Below are positions 45,488 to 57,694 of a stretch of 64,000 bases of DNA, piece after piece. The notes below the pieces were generated by a model. It saw nothing but the letters and a program-made list of their open reading frames with translations, ran no database searches and was not told where the DNA came from. The DNA is taken from assembly GCF_004664715.2 (NCBI RefSeq), contig NC_051071.1:5419501-5483500 (forward strand). The letters run 5' to 3'. Within the stretch, counting starts at the first letter, position 1, and every line of letters starts with the position of its first letter. This DNA is from Peromyscus leucopus. Taxonomy: Eukaryota; Chordata; Mammalia; Rodentia; Cricetidae. A program made the position numbers and the translations under genes.

Positions 45488-45635
45488 CAGCTGTTTGTAT
45501 GCCTGCATGCCATAACAGGGCACCAGATCCCATTATAGATGGCTGTGAGCCACCATGTGATTGCTGGGAATTGAATTCAGGACCTCTGAAAGAGCAGCCA
45601 GTGCTCTTAATCTCTGAGCCACCTCTCCAGGCCCA
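45488..45635 (-). repeat. B2 SINE, minus strand
   Basis: 'tgcctgcatgccataacagggcaccagatccc...ctgagccacctctccaggccc'. Confidence 0.9.
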
Positions 45636-45861
45636 TCATTCTTGAGTACAGCATCACTGTCAATTCAACCTGGATTAGATATTTTAACAAGAACAAAATA
45701 AGCTCATTTGGTATAATAAAAACTTTCCAATGGCAGTATGCACGGTTTATTCAAATTATATATAACGATTTGATCTGGAAAATAGCTGTTTTATAATTTT
45801 CCATTATCATCACTGAAGAATATAAAAATTTGAGAATTATGAAAATTATTTACTTATTATT

Positions 45862-46019
45862 TTGTTTTTTGTTTTTCAAGACACAGTTTGTCTTAAAAAG
45901 TTGTATCCCTGGTTGTCCTGTGACATGTTCTGTAGACCAGGCTGGACTTGAACTCAGAAATTCACCTGCCTCTGCCTCCCAATTGCTGGGATTAAAGGTA
46001 TGAGCCACTACCACCTGGC
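45862..46019 (-). repeat. B1 SINE, minus strand
   Basis: 'tttttcaagacacagtttgtc...gggattaaaggtatgagccactaccacctggc'. Diverged. Confidence 0.85.
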
Positions 46020-46329
46020 TTATTTATGTTAATATTAAATGTATATTTTCACATAATTTATTTTGTTTTCATGTTAATAAAGAAATACTTATTTTTAACT
46101 GACAAGTAAAATTTACATTTAGAGAATATATGATGTTCTAACACATAATACACACCTGTGAATTAGCTAAATGAGGTTATGAAATATATTAGTTTAAGTA
46201 TTTTTTTGTGGTTAAAAACATTAAATTTTACTCTATTAGCAATACTCAAGCAGACAAATAAATGATTGTTATTAACTATAACCACTGATGCACAAAAGAC
46301 TTCATGAACTTATTCCTATTTGAAATCTT

Positions 46330-46868
46330 GTGTCCTTTGTCTAACAGCTAATTTATTAGCTTCCATTAACAACCAGACTTTTAAAGATTCCACAAGATCA
46401 TGTAATATTTATCTTTTCACATGGTTCATTTCATATAACATATATCCTTCAAGTTCATCCATGTTCTATCAAGTGATATTATTACTTTTTAACAGTTTAA
46501 CAATACTTATAGTACATATATTCTGCAATATTGGATAGCACATATCTGTGTGTATATGTATCTCACATTTTCTTTATCCATCTAATGATAGATACATTAA
46601 TACAGTAACCCGGGTGACTGTGAATACTGTTGGAATGAACAGGAAAGTGCAGATATCTTTCACAAACTTTCTAAATTTTGGCTATGCTCTCAAGAGTGGG
46701 ATCACACATTATTTTTATTTGTTTGTTTTGTTTTTTTTGGGAAACCTGTTTTCCACATTGGCTATACCAATTTACACTGCAACAAAGAGTGTGCATTAAG
46801 TTCCTCTTCTCCACAACTTGCCAACACCAGTGTAATGACTAATTTTCATTTTGGTTATATTTGGAATC
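46330..46868 (-). mobile_element. Old L1 3'-end fragment, minus strand
   Basis: 'cacattttctttatccatctaatgatagatac', 'gggtgactgtgaatactgttggaatgaacag' and 'gaaacctgttttccacattggctataccaatttacac' are the reverse of L1 3'-end text. Diverged, so an ancient copy. Confidence 0.85.
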
Positions 46869-46889
46869 ACCAAGGAGATACAGTTCTGG

Positions 46890-47155
46890 GTGTAGTTAAG
46901 GGTTAGGAGGAATGTGAGTGTTACCATCTTATTGGCTGGGGTCACAGGTTGAATCAAAAGGGAAGAGGAGAAATGGAGCTGAGCACCAGGGTTGTTCTCC
47001 CTTTCCTTCCAGACTGTGTATACAATGTCACTGTCTATCTCATGCCCCTGCATTGTGATTTCTTTGCAGGATGGACTGTACCCTTTTAATGTCTGAGTGC
47101 AAACAACCCTGTCCTTCAGCTGTTTCATCAGATGGTCTGTCACGGCAGAGAAGAC
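46890..47155 (+). repeat. Rodent interspersed repeat, family not assigned
   Basis: 'gctgagcaccag...ccagactgtgtatacaatgtcac...aggatggactgtacccttttaatgtctgag' parallels the second half of 10995-11300. Confidence 0.55.
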
Positions 47156-47159
47156 TGAT

Positions 47160-47891
47160 GTAAGTGCCTATCTTCCGTGTTTATAAATAGCCAGTTTAAC
47201 AGTGGGGAGTACAGACAGACTGTGTGTGGGCTTTTCATCTCTATGATGATTAATTAATGCACTCAACATTTTCTATGTACTGTCATGTTTAAGAATGGCA
47301 TTCAAGATTGTCTTCTGTCCTCTACATGTAGGTAAGCACACCTATACAGGCTTTTTAATAGCAGAAATCTTATGTCTGAGCTGCTTTCTTATAACTTAAT
47401 TTACAGAACTACAATAAAAGTTACAAATACTTTAAGTAAAACATTTCTATGAGTTTACTACTTATTATGTAGCCAGTACACATGACACTAGAAGTTTATT
47501 ATTAGGTTCTCAAGTATAAAATCAGAAAAACTTAATAGGTAATACGTAGGATGAAGCATTTATCTGTACAAGTAATTATTTATAAGCACTAGACTAGAAA
47601 TTCTTTCAGAGTTTTTATCTGCCTGATAACTATGTCTTCAACCCTTAGTATAGTGTGTTACATTTGGTAAATACTTAATAAATAAATATTTGTTCAAGAA
47701 CTCCAGGTAAATAATCTAATACTGTGTCATTTATAAATTATGGAACTAATCAAATTTTAATAAATTTATCTGGCTATAATTAACTAAATGTGTTAATAGT
47801 ATTGACATACCCAATGCAAACAACTATAATAAATTTAATTTTTAATAAAGGGTCTAGGAAAAAAAAAGAGGCACAAGTACAAATTTGTTTT
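47160..47891. other. Intron, AT-rich, nothing recognised
   Basis: No repeat or exon seen. Confidence 0.35.
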
Positions 47892-47998
47892 CTGTTTTTT
47901 TTTAAGACAGGGTCTAACTATATAGACCAAATTCAGAAATCTGCCTGCCTCTACCTAGTTAGTCCTGGGAAAAAGGTATATGCCACCACATCCAGCAA
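47892..47998 (-). repeat. B1 fragment, minus strand, old
   Basis: 'ttttttttaagacagggtctaactatatagacc...ggtatatgccaccacatccagc'. Confidence 0.75.
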
Positions 47999-48071
47999 CA
48001 AGTTACTAATTTATCTAGTAGCCTTTCATTATCTCCAGCAATGAATCAGCTGGCAGGTATGATCTTGAAAT

Positions 48072-48236
48072 GGTTTTTAATTTATTTATTTACATTTATT
48101 AGGAAAACAGCCATAGCTGTGAAGATCCTTAACTTTCTTCTGGGTTTTTCGATTCACCTTAAAAATCTTCTTACTAGGATTTTGAATTCCTATATGTGTT
48201 CGTCTGCATTCAAAGAACATACTGACCAGATAAAAT
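48072..48236 (-). pseudogene. Possible retroposed 3' end, unidentified
   Basis: In reverse there is an open, basic stretch (RRTHIGIQNPSKKIFKVNRK, then TQKKVKDLHSYGCF) ending 'cctaataaatgtaaataaataaattaaaaa', which resembles an mRNA 3' end with AATAAA and an A-rich tail. I do not recognise the parent. It lies in a Ccdc88a intron and is not a Girdin exon. Could be chance. Confidence 0.25.
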
Positions 48237-48546
48237 AACTTCTTTGTTTTACTTACTGGATGACTACAGTTCTCAAAAGAAACGAATATATTAGTGTTCC
48301 AGCTCTTGTGATAGCAACTTAAAATACTGCCTTGCTAACATCTAACCCTGTTAATGAATTCACAAAACTCAGGTTTTGCTTTAGACCAATCAAGACTGCA
48401 CAACTGTATACTTTTAAAAAGCTAAACATTGTCTACTGTATAATAATTTAATATACATACTAAATAAAGCTATTGTAGAATTATTTGATTCACTTTTAAA
48501 CAGAAAAGGGTAGGAGATTCAGGTTTTTAAAAAGCCCCTTCTCTAA

Positions 48547-48716
48547 GCCGGGCGGTGGTGGCGCACGCCTTTAATCCCAGCACTCGGGAGGCAGAGGCAG
48601 GCGGATCTCTGTGAGTTCGAGGCCAGCCTGGTCTCCAAAGTGAGTTCCAGGAAAGGCGCAAAGCTACACAAAGAAACCCTGTCTCGAAAAAACAAAAAAT
48701 AAAAAAATAAAAAAAT
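48547..48716 (+). repeat. B1 SINE, full length and young, with TSD
   Basis: 'gccgggcggtggtggcgcacgcctttaatcccagc...' with an A(n)T tail; perfect flanking 'aaaaagccccttctc' at 48529-48543 and 48717-48731. Its insertion point is about 220 bp from a Ccdc88a exon end. Confidence 0.97.
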
Positions 48717-48949
48717 AAAAAGCCCCTTCTCCCAGAACAAATAAAATTGAGTTTTAAGCTGTAGAAAAATAAAAACCAGACCTAAAAAAGTAAAAACAAG
48801 ATGTTACTTTGTGAGACAGAAGTTTTGGAGATAACTGGTAGTCTTGTATGATCTTTAGCTAAGGAAATAAAGAATTGCAACAATATATCCAGAAATATAA
48901 ATAAAACTTCATTTATTAATCTACTTAAATGAAACAAAATTGAGACTAC

Positions 48950-49094
48950 CTTCAGCAAGTTCACTAGTTCTGGATATTTGTTCTAGTTCCCAGCCAAGAT
49001 GTAATGACTCATCCATACTTTGTTTCTGTGCCATTTCCAAAGTCATATTTTCTTCCATTAATTCTTCTATCTTCTTTCTATCCATATCTCGTTC
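48950..49094 (-). CDS. Ccdc88a: Ccdc88a exon, coiled coil (codons 188-236)
   Basis: 145 nt: 48 codons plus the first base of a split Ala codon. Starts ERDMDRKKIEELMEENMTLE, includes SMDESLHLGWELEQISRTSE, and ends before donor gtagtc. The GWELEQ tryptophan breaks the otherwise Leu/Glu/Lys-dominated composition. It lies 744 bp upstream of the preceding exon's end, one of the closer exon pairs. Confidence 0.96.
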
Positions 49095-49838
49095 CTATTC
49101 AATTACACAGAGTAGAGAAAGAAAGCTAATAAATAGTGTAATTTCCATCCATTCTTCATTAATGTTTACACATTTTAAACTGAATATATTTTTAGTTCCT
49201 TAAATTTTTCACACTGAAGGCAATACGTAGTTATAATCACCACTGATCATTATTGATCAGGTAATTGACATCGTTTCTAAATGATCTTTAAAACCTAGTT
49301 CTTTGAGAATTTTATACACATTTGGACTGCTTTCACCCCCCCTCTTTCAACTCCCAAATCTCCTCCTCTGAACCAGTGGCCCAAGACTGCCCCCCTTTAA
49401 CCTCATTAAGTCCAATGTGTACTGCCTATATATTCTTGGATATGTGGCCTTTTAAAATAATCTTTTAGGGACAAAATGAAAAAATTCCTTCATACTCGGT
49501 ATATTACTTTAGTCATCTAACAAAATAATTATGGCCACGGCTGAATTTTACCTGATAGCTATAAAAGTTCTTCATTTTAAAAGACAAGGTTATAAAATAG
49601 GTTTAATGTTTTTGAAAGACAAAAATTAATAAGGAATATCCATCTATAATTAAAACAGAAAATGTTACTGTATATTTATTTATTTAATGGTGGAAATATC
49701 TTAAGTTATGTAGCTATCTTGTCTATGTTTAAAGCCTTATTAAGGGCTCTAGCCATCTTTGTCATTATAGAGAATTTAGCTGAATCATAGAATTCTTCCT
49801 CAGAAGCCAGGAAAACTGATTAATCCCATAAAACTTAC
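49095..49838. other. Intron, nothing recognised
   Basis: 744-bp repeat-poor intron; C/T-rich spot at 49335-49410. Confidence 0.4.
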
Positions 49839-49985
49839 CATTTCCATATCATGCAATTTAGCCTTTAGTTGTAAATTCTCTTTTTCTAGTTCATGTAATT
49901 TGTCAGAACGAGCTCGAGTTCCTTCTAGTTGGTCTTCCAACATGGTTTTTGTTTCTAATAAAACTTGATTATCTTCTTTTAATTC
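49839..49985 (-). CDS. Ccdc88a: Ccdc88a exon, coiled coil (codons 139-187)
   Basis: 147 nt, 49 codons, phase 0. Starts [20 protein letters not shown] and ends LHDMEM at donor gtaagt; acceptor 'cttacag'. The sequence [20 protein letters not shown] continues the coiled coil in register with the previous exon, whose last residues are ARVE. Confidence 0.97.
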
Positions 49986-50519
49986 CTGTAAGTATTTCAA
50001 ATAGGCTTTTAGAAATGATTTAGAAATGTGCTAATATCTGTTTTTTAAAGCTATAGAATATAAAAATTCATCAATGCAAATAAACACATTAAGCCATTCT
50101 CATCAATACTTCCATGCAGGAGTAAACCTACCTAGCAGTATACTGTTCATTTTTATTTTTTTGCTTCACCCACTTTCTAACTCCTTGCCCCAGAATTAAA
50201 TATATTACGCATTCAAAATACTTAAGCCTTTAGAATGAATACTACTACTGTCATTTCACAGGGAACTGATGGAATTTATTAAATGCCTGAGTCACAGGGT
50301 GAAGAGATAAAGTATAACTAGTCTTCCACACATCTAAGAAACAAAGCTCTATAGAATTAACGTTTGGACTGAAATAGACAAGATTTTACCTCTACTGAGG
50401 AATAACTTGAAAGTGACTCATTTTAGGTCTTTACCATAAAAAAACTAAGATCAAAACTCTCATAAATGATAGAACAAGATTCTGTCAACTTAATTTAATA
50501 TTATTTTGCGACAGTCTTC

Positions 50520-50760
50520 CTAAAAAGCCAACAAGCTCAGGCTGTCCAGGAACATGTGACCCTTTTTGCCTCTACCTCTCATTTGTGTTGGGATTATAAG
50601 CCTACATGAGCTGCTGTAATCTTTCAGATCTGCCTTTGTTTCTAGAGTGCCAGAATTAAGGGCGTGTACCACCATACCTTCTCAAAAATTTCTTGTCTGA
50701 GAGCTGGAACGTAGAGCCTCGTGCATGTGTGGCAAGATCTCCAACCCTGATCTCTAACTT
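50520..50760 (-). repeat. B1 and ID/B4 fragments, minus strand
   Basis: 'gctcaggctgtccagg...tgtgttgggattataagcc' and 'gatctgcctttgtttctagagtgccagaattaagggcgtgtaccacc' are old inverted B1 pieces; 'agagcctcgtgcatgtgtggcaag' resembles an ID part. Confidence 0.55.
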
Positions 50761-50799
50761 CTCAGTTCTCATGATGTCAAATCAATAATTCATATACTT

Positions 50800-51160
50800 T
50801 CGTGGTGGTGGCCATGTCAGAGCAGCTGCAGTCAGCAATGGAGCTTATGGAGCACAGCTATGATGATGCACCCTGGAAAGGCCAAGCTCCAGGGGGTTTG
50901 TCTCCAGAACACCCCTTGCTTCTGCTGTGCCTTCCTTCTCCTGCTGCTGCTGTCCTGATCTACGTATCTGGCGTGGTGTGATTGCTATGTGAAAGGATCC
51001 CACTGAATCAAGTATCGTGTGTGAGTGTTTCATGGGGAAATCCCACTCTTCACTGGGCAATTTATGTGCAGGTCATAATGAAGCTTTTTATAAAGCAATG
51101 ACGCTTAGTTGGATCAATGATTTCAAGATACAGATGGTTAGTACAGTTAGTAAAGATGAT
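50800..51160 (+). other. GC-richer block, possible retropseudogene
   Basis: 'catgtcagagcagctgcagtcagcaatggag...' opens a frame of about 55 codons with a Leu/Ala-rich hydrophobic part, in a locally GC-rich block unlike the surrounding intron. No parent gene recognised and no poly-A seen. May be LTR or pseudogene sequence. Confidence 0.2.
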
Positions 51161-51689
51161 TAGGGAATGGTCTAGGTTATTCTGCTAATTGCTCCAATAA
51201 GAGATACAAGAAAGATAAAAATAAGGCTGGAAGTCACCTTCCTTTTTGCTAGATGTGAGACCTGCCAAGTGGAAAAAAAGAACAAGGAAGTTTCATGCAT
51301 TATAGATCCATGAATTCTGTTTGAATGTGGAAAAAAAATGACCAAAGAAAGCAATTATGCCCCTAAACCCAAAGTTAAGTCTTGAGTTCCTTGGTCATGT
51401 AGCTTACAGAATTAATCACAGGTTTCAGTGTGCACCTTGAAAAAACAAAGCTGTGAAAGGAAATTAAATGACCCTATTGTAAGTAAAGAAAAATAGATGG
51501 TTAACTACAACACTTGAGTAAAGTTTTGTAGAACAGAATAAGGATGAGAGTTTGCAACACTGAAATTGCAAACAGTCTACAGTACAAAGGAACTGATGGA
51601 GATATCCCTGATTTGCTTAGAACTCTGTGAATCAAGGAGTCATTGCCTTGGGGTGAAGAAGGTATGGTGAGAGAAGTAATACAAAGGAA

Positions 51690-51985
51690 AATGGTTAACT
51701 ACATTCTAAGAAAAACTTGTAATACGATTTCTTCCTGTGTAAAGATTTTAACTTGTTTTGGGAAAGTATGCAACTTGTGGCTGTGGGGTGATTTCTTCCT
51801 TGTGTAGAGGCTTTTGTCTGAGGTGATATAAGAGGGAGAAGAACTAGGTTTTGCCCCTCAGGTAAGTCTCCTGTATTTGTGCAGGCACTTATTCCACATC
51901 TCTCCAGTTTCTCTGACCTGCTGAAGCTGGACTCTGGTAATTTGGAAACGTGCATTCACAATTTTATCTTGCTAAATATTATGTC
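51690..51985 (+). mobile_element. Possible LTR fragment
   Basis: 'ggtgatataagagggagaag' is a TATA-like element, followed by C/T-rich U5-like sequence. No clear termini. Confidence 0.3.
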
Positions 51986-52029
51986 TGTTGTTGATAAAGT
52001 CTAGAAAAAATACATTGTTCTATTAGGTT

Positions 52030-52130
52030 TTGAGACAGGATTTCACTATGTATTCCAGAATAGTTCCAAACAGTGATCTTTCCACCTGAGCATCTTGAGC
52101 TGGGGTTACAGGTGTGTACTATCATGCTTT
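52030..52130 (-). repeat. Old B1, minus strand
   Basis: 'ttttgagacaggatttcactatgtattcc...gctggggttacaggtgtgtac'. Confidence 0.75.
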
Positions 52131-52324
52131 AAGACTGCAATATCTATGAAGATCCCTTAGTATTAGCACACATGTACAACAGACATAATATATATGCATA
52201 TATTATATGCTTGCATATATGTATTATGTATTTTATCTTAGAATATTGCAGTTTCATTTATTAGTAAAATTCAGGCTAAATGTTCTATTTTTTCATGTTG
52301 AAATTACATGTCTTATTTGTATGT

Positions 52325-52472
52325 GTGTGGGTGCATCTACAGCACCCACATGGAGCTCAGAGGATAATTTGCAGTGGTTGGTTGGTTCTCACTTTCCATC
52401 ATACAGATCCTGGGATCAAACTCTGGTCCTGAGGCTTAAGTCTTTAATCCACTGAGCCACCTGGCCTACCCC
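52325..52472 (-). repeat. B3/B4 SINE, minus strand
   Basis: 'gcacccacatggagctcagaggataatttgc...aatccactgagccacctggcc'. Confidence 0.75.
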
Positions 52473-52822
52473 TTCATGTTTTTATTTCTTGATTCCACAT
52501 ATTCTTTTTTTTTTCTCATCCTCATACTGAAACGTAACAAAATCTCCTATGTTTACTGTAAGCAAGAATGTTAATAGAAATGAGGAAAGGATGTAAGGGC
52601 TATCAAACTAGACAAAAAAGTGTTTTTTTCCTAATTTATTTGCATATACATAATCTTCACTGATCTCAATATCCTAATATCAATAAAACAAAAATCAGAA
52701 AAATATTTTCCTTTCTTTCTGGGAGCAAGCTTGAGATTAATAGAGGTAAGTATTTTATTTTAATGGTAAGAGGTGGTCTTCAAAAGCCTCCCATGGCTAC
52801 AATGATAAAAGCTAGGTGGTGC

Positions 52823-52824
<2 letters not shown>

Positions 52825-52869
<45 letters not shown>
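52825..52869 (+). repeat. (GT)n microsatellite
   Basis: About 22 GT units, roughly 200 bp from the Ccdc88a exon at 53073. Confidence 0.95.
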
Positions 52870-53072
52870 TAGTACTACAAAAAATTCAATAAGATTTATG
52901 ATATGTGAAGATGCCTTTGTAAAAATCTAAGCAATATTGTCCATTTATTTAAAATAAGTAACTCAAAGAACTTAATGCTACCTACCTCTAGATTCAATTC
53001 CTCTTGTTTATAAAATGCATTTTGAAAATCTTGACACTTTAAAAAAAAAGCATGAATAACTATGCAGCATAC

Positions 53073-53231
53073 CTCAACTCTTGCCTTATAAAATTCAATG
53101 TCATGAAGTCTCTCTTTGTATCTGCTGAGTTCACTTTCAAGCTTATCCACTCGGACTGCCTTCTCTCGAAGTGCATCCAATTCATCTCGGTACATTCGAG
53201 CAGATCGAGCATCTGACAGCAAATTCATGTT
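53073..53231 (-). CDS. Ccdc88a: Ccdc88a exon, coiled coil (codons 86-138)
   Basis: 159 nt, 53 codons, phase 0 at both ends. Starts [20 protein letters not shown] and ends FYKARVE at donor gtatgc. Contains the arginine-rich [20 protein letters not shown] part of the early coiled coil, which is near-invariant in the CCDC88/Hook-related family. Acceptor 'tatttag'. Confidence 0.97.
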
Positions 53232-53564
53232 CTAAATAGAAATATAAATAATGCTTTCAATATGAACTTTCCCCTTTAAACTATTCATTGTTCAAACAGC
53301 TTCATTAATTTAACAAAAAGTAATAAATTATTTATATTTAAGAAGAAATTGTATTGTATATAAATAATAATTGTTCCTTAAAAATGAGGACATACTAAGC
53401 CTTTTCCTTGAACCAATTATAAAAGGGTTTTAAATATATGTTTATACACAAATTTTTACACACTGTTCTCTATTAGCAATGTTTTTGAAAAAGGAATTGT
53501 AAATTAAGTTAACCTCTACTTAACACAAAATTTACAATTAAATTTAAGGTTAAAAGTTAACTTT

Positions 53565-53755
53565 AGGGATGTCTAAGAGCTGTTAAGAACACTGCCTGCT
53601 CTTCCAGAGAACCTTGTTCAATTCCTACTACCAACATAGTGGTTAACAACCCTGTAAGTCCAGTCCCAGAGGATCTGTCACCTTCTGGCCTCTAGGGGCA
53701 CTGCAGTCATGTGGTACTTAGACATACATGCAGGCAAAATACCCACACAAAATTA
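53565..53755 (+). repeat. B2 SINE
   Basis: 'ctaagagctgttaagaacactgcctgctcttccagag' to 'catacatgcaggcaaaatacccacac'. Confidence 0.88.
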
Positions 53756-54139
53756 ATAATTTTTAAGAGTGTGACTTTAAAATACAAGATGATAAACATA
53801 TAGAAAATCTAAGTGATATAACTATAAGTAAATTACTACTTTAGAAAAATATTTTTATCCACATATGTATACTAAAATTTAGCTGATATTTTTTAAATGC
53901 TTCTAAATAAACTAGCACTTAACTATTAAAATCCATTCTTTTAAGAAGTTCTGCAATCATTTAGAATAGAATTCCTAGAAAATACAAAGCAATTCTGTGG
54001 ACTTCTGAAACATTCCTAGGAAATTTATAAGGTCAAAACTATTTTCATAACAAACAGGCATTATTTCTTTTCACTCTTATTCTCTTTGTTCTCTCATGAT
54101 GTCACTGGCCTGTGATAGTTCAAAGATTTTTGTAACTAC

Positions 54140-54285
54140 AGTTATTTCGTGTGTACATGCAGGGGTTAAAGGACAGCTGGCAGAAGCCACTTCTCTCCTT
54201 CCCATGGGTCCTAGGGACTGAACTTGGCTCATCAGGCTTGGCAGTCAGGGCCTTCCCTACTGAACTACCTCAGTGGCCCATATCA
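54140..54285 (-). repeat. B3-type SINE, minus strand
   Basis: 'tgcaggggttaaaggacagctggcag...cagggccttccctactgaactacctcagtggccc'. Confidence 0.7.
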
Positions 54286-54369
54286 TAACCGACTAGGAGT
54301 CTTTTATGTCAGGCATAAAGAGACTTGCAAAAATAAAAATAGTATTATTCTTCCCTCTAATAGTCTTAT

Positions 54370-55600
54370 TTATTTCTAATAGTTGAAGAGATGCTACGAG
54401 TGGCAATTCAACCTGAGGGACACTCTAATTAATCTATGTTTATGAAATTCTTTAGTCCATACACTCTATTCTTCTGAGTCAGTTCTCTCTCCACACAGCT
54501 TCTATTCTGCTCTCATGCCTAGCTCCTTTCTTGCCTGATTTCTCTCTACATTTATCTGTTGTCCCCTCTATGTTCTATCTTAATTCTCTCATCTTAGTTC
54601 TGCCCCATCTGGGTTCTCATCCATCTAGTTCCTTCCCATATCAGCTCCTCTCCCATCTCCTTCTTCCTCATCTTGTTCTTCTCCATCTGGCTCTTCCTCA
54701 TCTTCTATCTTGTTCCTGTAGTCCTCTCTTCTAGCCCTTCAATCTAGTTCTTCCCCATCTAGTTTGTTCCTCTCCAGTTCTTACCCATCTAGTTCTTCTG
54801 TTCTCTTTTCTCTTCTCTGTCTAGTCCTCCCAAGTCTCTGAGGTTTACAGTTATATACCCATGCAATAGCAATGCTCTGGTTAAAGCAAGGTCACCAGGT
54901 TTGAATTCCCTCAGGGTCAAAAGGAGGGGGCAATAAGATCCACACAAAAGAGCAGTGATTGTCAGCCATCATCTGCAACCCAAAAGGGAAGTGACCAAAA
55001 ATGGGGAACAGAATCAACTGAGGGCTAAACTCAGTTAATATCTGAGCAAAGGGGATTTTATATGCTCAACTCTATTCTTAGAAGTGGTTAAAGTGTTAGG
55101 AGTCTCTCAGTGATGAGTGAAAACAAAACTGCCTTATTTTCCTGTGGCCCCTTATCTGTTCAAGCTATCTTGGCTACTGCTTTCTGGCAGTGTGGGGGGT
55201 GTAACTCCTTGGCTGGGCAGCCTGATACAGCTTGATGTACCTGTAAGTAGAAACTCTTTAGGTCTGAGTTAATAGTTAAAGGTAGATCTAAAATTAGAGA
55301 TAAGACTTTGGAAGGGGAGAAAGTTAAGCTTAATTAGCACATCCACCAGGCTTTCTCAAACAGATAGTCTAGATGCTTAAGTCTGTTCTTAGACAGTACA
55401 GAAGTATCTCTAATAAGATACTTTCGTCTATCCAGGAATGGTCCTGGCTGGATGCTGCTAATGATAATAATTACAGGGAGGCTTGAACTGGGGTTCTGGC
55501 TGTGTATAGCTGTCAGCACAGAAGGCTATCTAAATATTCCATTAGTAGAGGGGAAATTGTGCCCAATAAATGATGGAAAAGCTACAATAGCACATGATAA
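54370..55600. repeat. Probable LTR-derived block with C/T-rich repeats
   Basis: 54480-54830 is C/T-rich with recurring 'catctagttct', 'catcttgttctt' and 'catctggctctt' units. 54830-55600 is GC-richer than nearby intron ('gctctggttaaagcaaggtcaccaggtttgaattccc', 'ttcctgtggccccttatctg'). It looks like a minus-strand LTR retrotransposon, but no termini were found. Confidence 0.35.
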
Positions 55601-55734
55601 ATTCATAGGAGGAAATGGCTAATAATCAAAAGCCAAATATCACCAAGACTCTTTAAGCCTCAGCTTTACCTCTGGAAGGCCCTTGGTTTCTTCCAGGTAT
55701 TAGCTTTATCATAATCAGCTGAAATCCTACTTCA

Positions 55735-57343
55735 TGTTATTGCATCTTGCAGCCACTTTGGAAATCAGTGTGGTGGTTCCTCAGAAATATGGGTATTGAT
55801 TCACCTCAAGACCCAGCTATACCACTCCTGGGCATATACTACAGGGACACTCGCTCAACTATGTTCATAGCAGCTTTATTCATAATTGCCAGAGCTGGAA
55901 ACAATCTAGATGACCCTCAATGAAGAATGGATAAAGAAAATGTGGTACATTTACACAACGGAGTATTACTCAGCTGTTAAAAACAATGACATCTCATGAA
56001 ATTTACTGACAAATGGATGGATCTAGAAAAAATCATCCCAAGTGAAGTAACCCAGACCCAGAAAGACAAACATGGTATGTACTCACTCATAAGTGGAAAG
56101 TAGCTGTAAAGTAAAGGATAACCATGCTACAATCCATAGACCCAGAAGGGCTAAATAACAAGGACTCTAGGGGGGAACTATGGGATCTCCCTGGGAAGGG
56201 GAAATAAAACTGATTTCACAAGTCGACGGACTGAGGGCAGGTGTGGGTGGGAATAGGAGGGATTAGACACAGGGCACAGGTGGAGGGTGGAGGAAGAGAG
56301 CAGTGGGAGAGACAACTGGAATTGGGGGGCATTTGGGGAGGCACTGTGGAAACCTAGTGCAATGAAAAATGCCCTGGAATCTACAAGGGTGACTAGCGAA
56401 GACGCCTACTAATGGGGCATATGGAGCCTAAATCAACCATCTTCTGTAACCAGGCAAGCCTTCCAGTAGAGGGACTAGGACATTAGCCCAGCCACAAAAC
56501 CTTCCACCTACAATTTGTCCTGCCTGCAACAAATGCTGGGGTAATGGTGGCACAGAAATTGTGGGAGTGGCCACCCAATAACTGGTCCTGGCTGAGACCC
56601 ATGCTATGAGACGGAGTCCACGCCTGGCATTGCCTGGATGGGAGGGTATCAGAGGCTGGATAGCCCAGAGACCTAGGATAAAACCAAACATGACTGCCCC
56701 CCCCCAAAGTCAATGGAATGATTCCTAATGACATTCTGCTATACTCATGGACTGGAGCCTCACCCAGCTGTCATCAGAGAGGCATCATCCAGCATTTGAT
56801 GGGAGTAGATACAGAGAGATCCAGAGCCAAACATTAGGTGGAGCTAAGGGAACCCCATGGAAGAGGATGGGAAAGGATTGCAGCAGCCAGAGGGGTCAAG
56901 GACACCACAAGAACATGGCCCACAGAACCAACTAAGCAGGGCTCATGGGGGCTCACAGAGACTGATGCAACAAACATTGAGTCGACACGGGTCTGAGCTA
57001 GGTCCTCTGCTTGTGTGTTCTGGTTGTGTAGCTGATGTTCATGTGGGACTCCTAACAGTGGGAGTGGGAGGTGTCTCTGACTCTTTTGTCTGTTCTCGGG
57101 AGCCTTTGTTCCTACTGAGTTGTCTCATTCAGTCTTGATGTGAGGGTATGTGCTTAGCCTTATTGTACTCTGTTACGCCATGTTCAGTTGATATCCCCGG
57201 GAGGACTGCTCTTTTCTGAAGGGGAACAGAGGAGAAGTGGATTTGGGGGAGAGGGACAGTGTAGGAGAGGGACTAGGAGGAGTGGAGGGAGGGGAAACCA
57301 TGTTTGGGATGTAATATATGGGAGAATAAATAAAAATAAAACA
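55735..57343 (+). mobile_element. L1 3' end (ORF2 terminus and 3' UTR)
   Basis: Starts 'gcagccactttggaaatcagtgtggtggttcctcag', includes 'acccagctataccactcctgggcatatac' and 'gtggtacatttacacaacggagtattactcagc' from the ORF2 end, then a long 3' UTR ending 'gggagaataaataaaaataaaacatt'. ORF2 is broken (e.g. an out-of-frame 'aatgaagaatgg'). 5' truncated and inactive. Antisense to Ccdc88a. Confidence 0.93.
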
Positions 57344-57694
57344 TTTTGGTGTTTATATAACCTAATATAATCATTATGGGAGACTACGTACAGACCCATA
57401 ACAGCTCAATTCAGTATAGAGAAGTGCTTAGGTAAAACAGTGATAAAGGACAAATACATAAAAAAGAGGGACTTAGAACTGCCCCAGTCCAAAAGGGTTA
57501 CTTTGAATCTCAGAGAAATTTGAATAGTAGGGACAAAAGACCTTGATTTCCAACTTTGGCTCTGCATGTTGATAAAGGTAATAAAAAGTCACCTGACTTT
57601 ATACAAATATATGAGGTAACTGGGTTATAAATTACAATGAGACAAATCAATTTCCAACTATTTTAGCTACAATATAATAAATCTAGGTACACAC

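Noticed and set aside
54480..54830. C/T-rich block as a possible satellite or long polypyrimidine splice region
   Set aside because: The units are irregular and on the plus strand; more likely part of a decayed LTR element, kept only as a low-confidence repeat.
56428..57138. Several frames of 60-95 codons
   Set aside because: All lie in the L1 3' UTR, which is GC-rich and non-coding.
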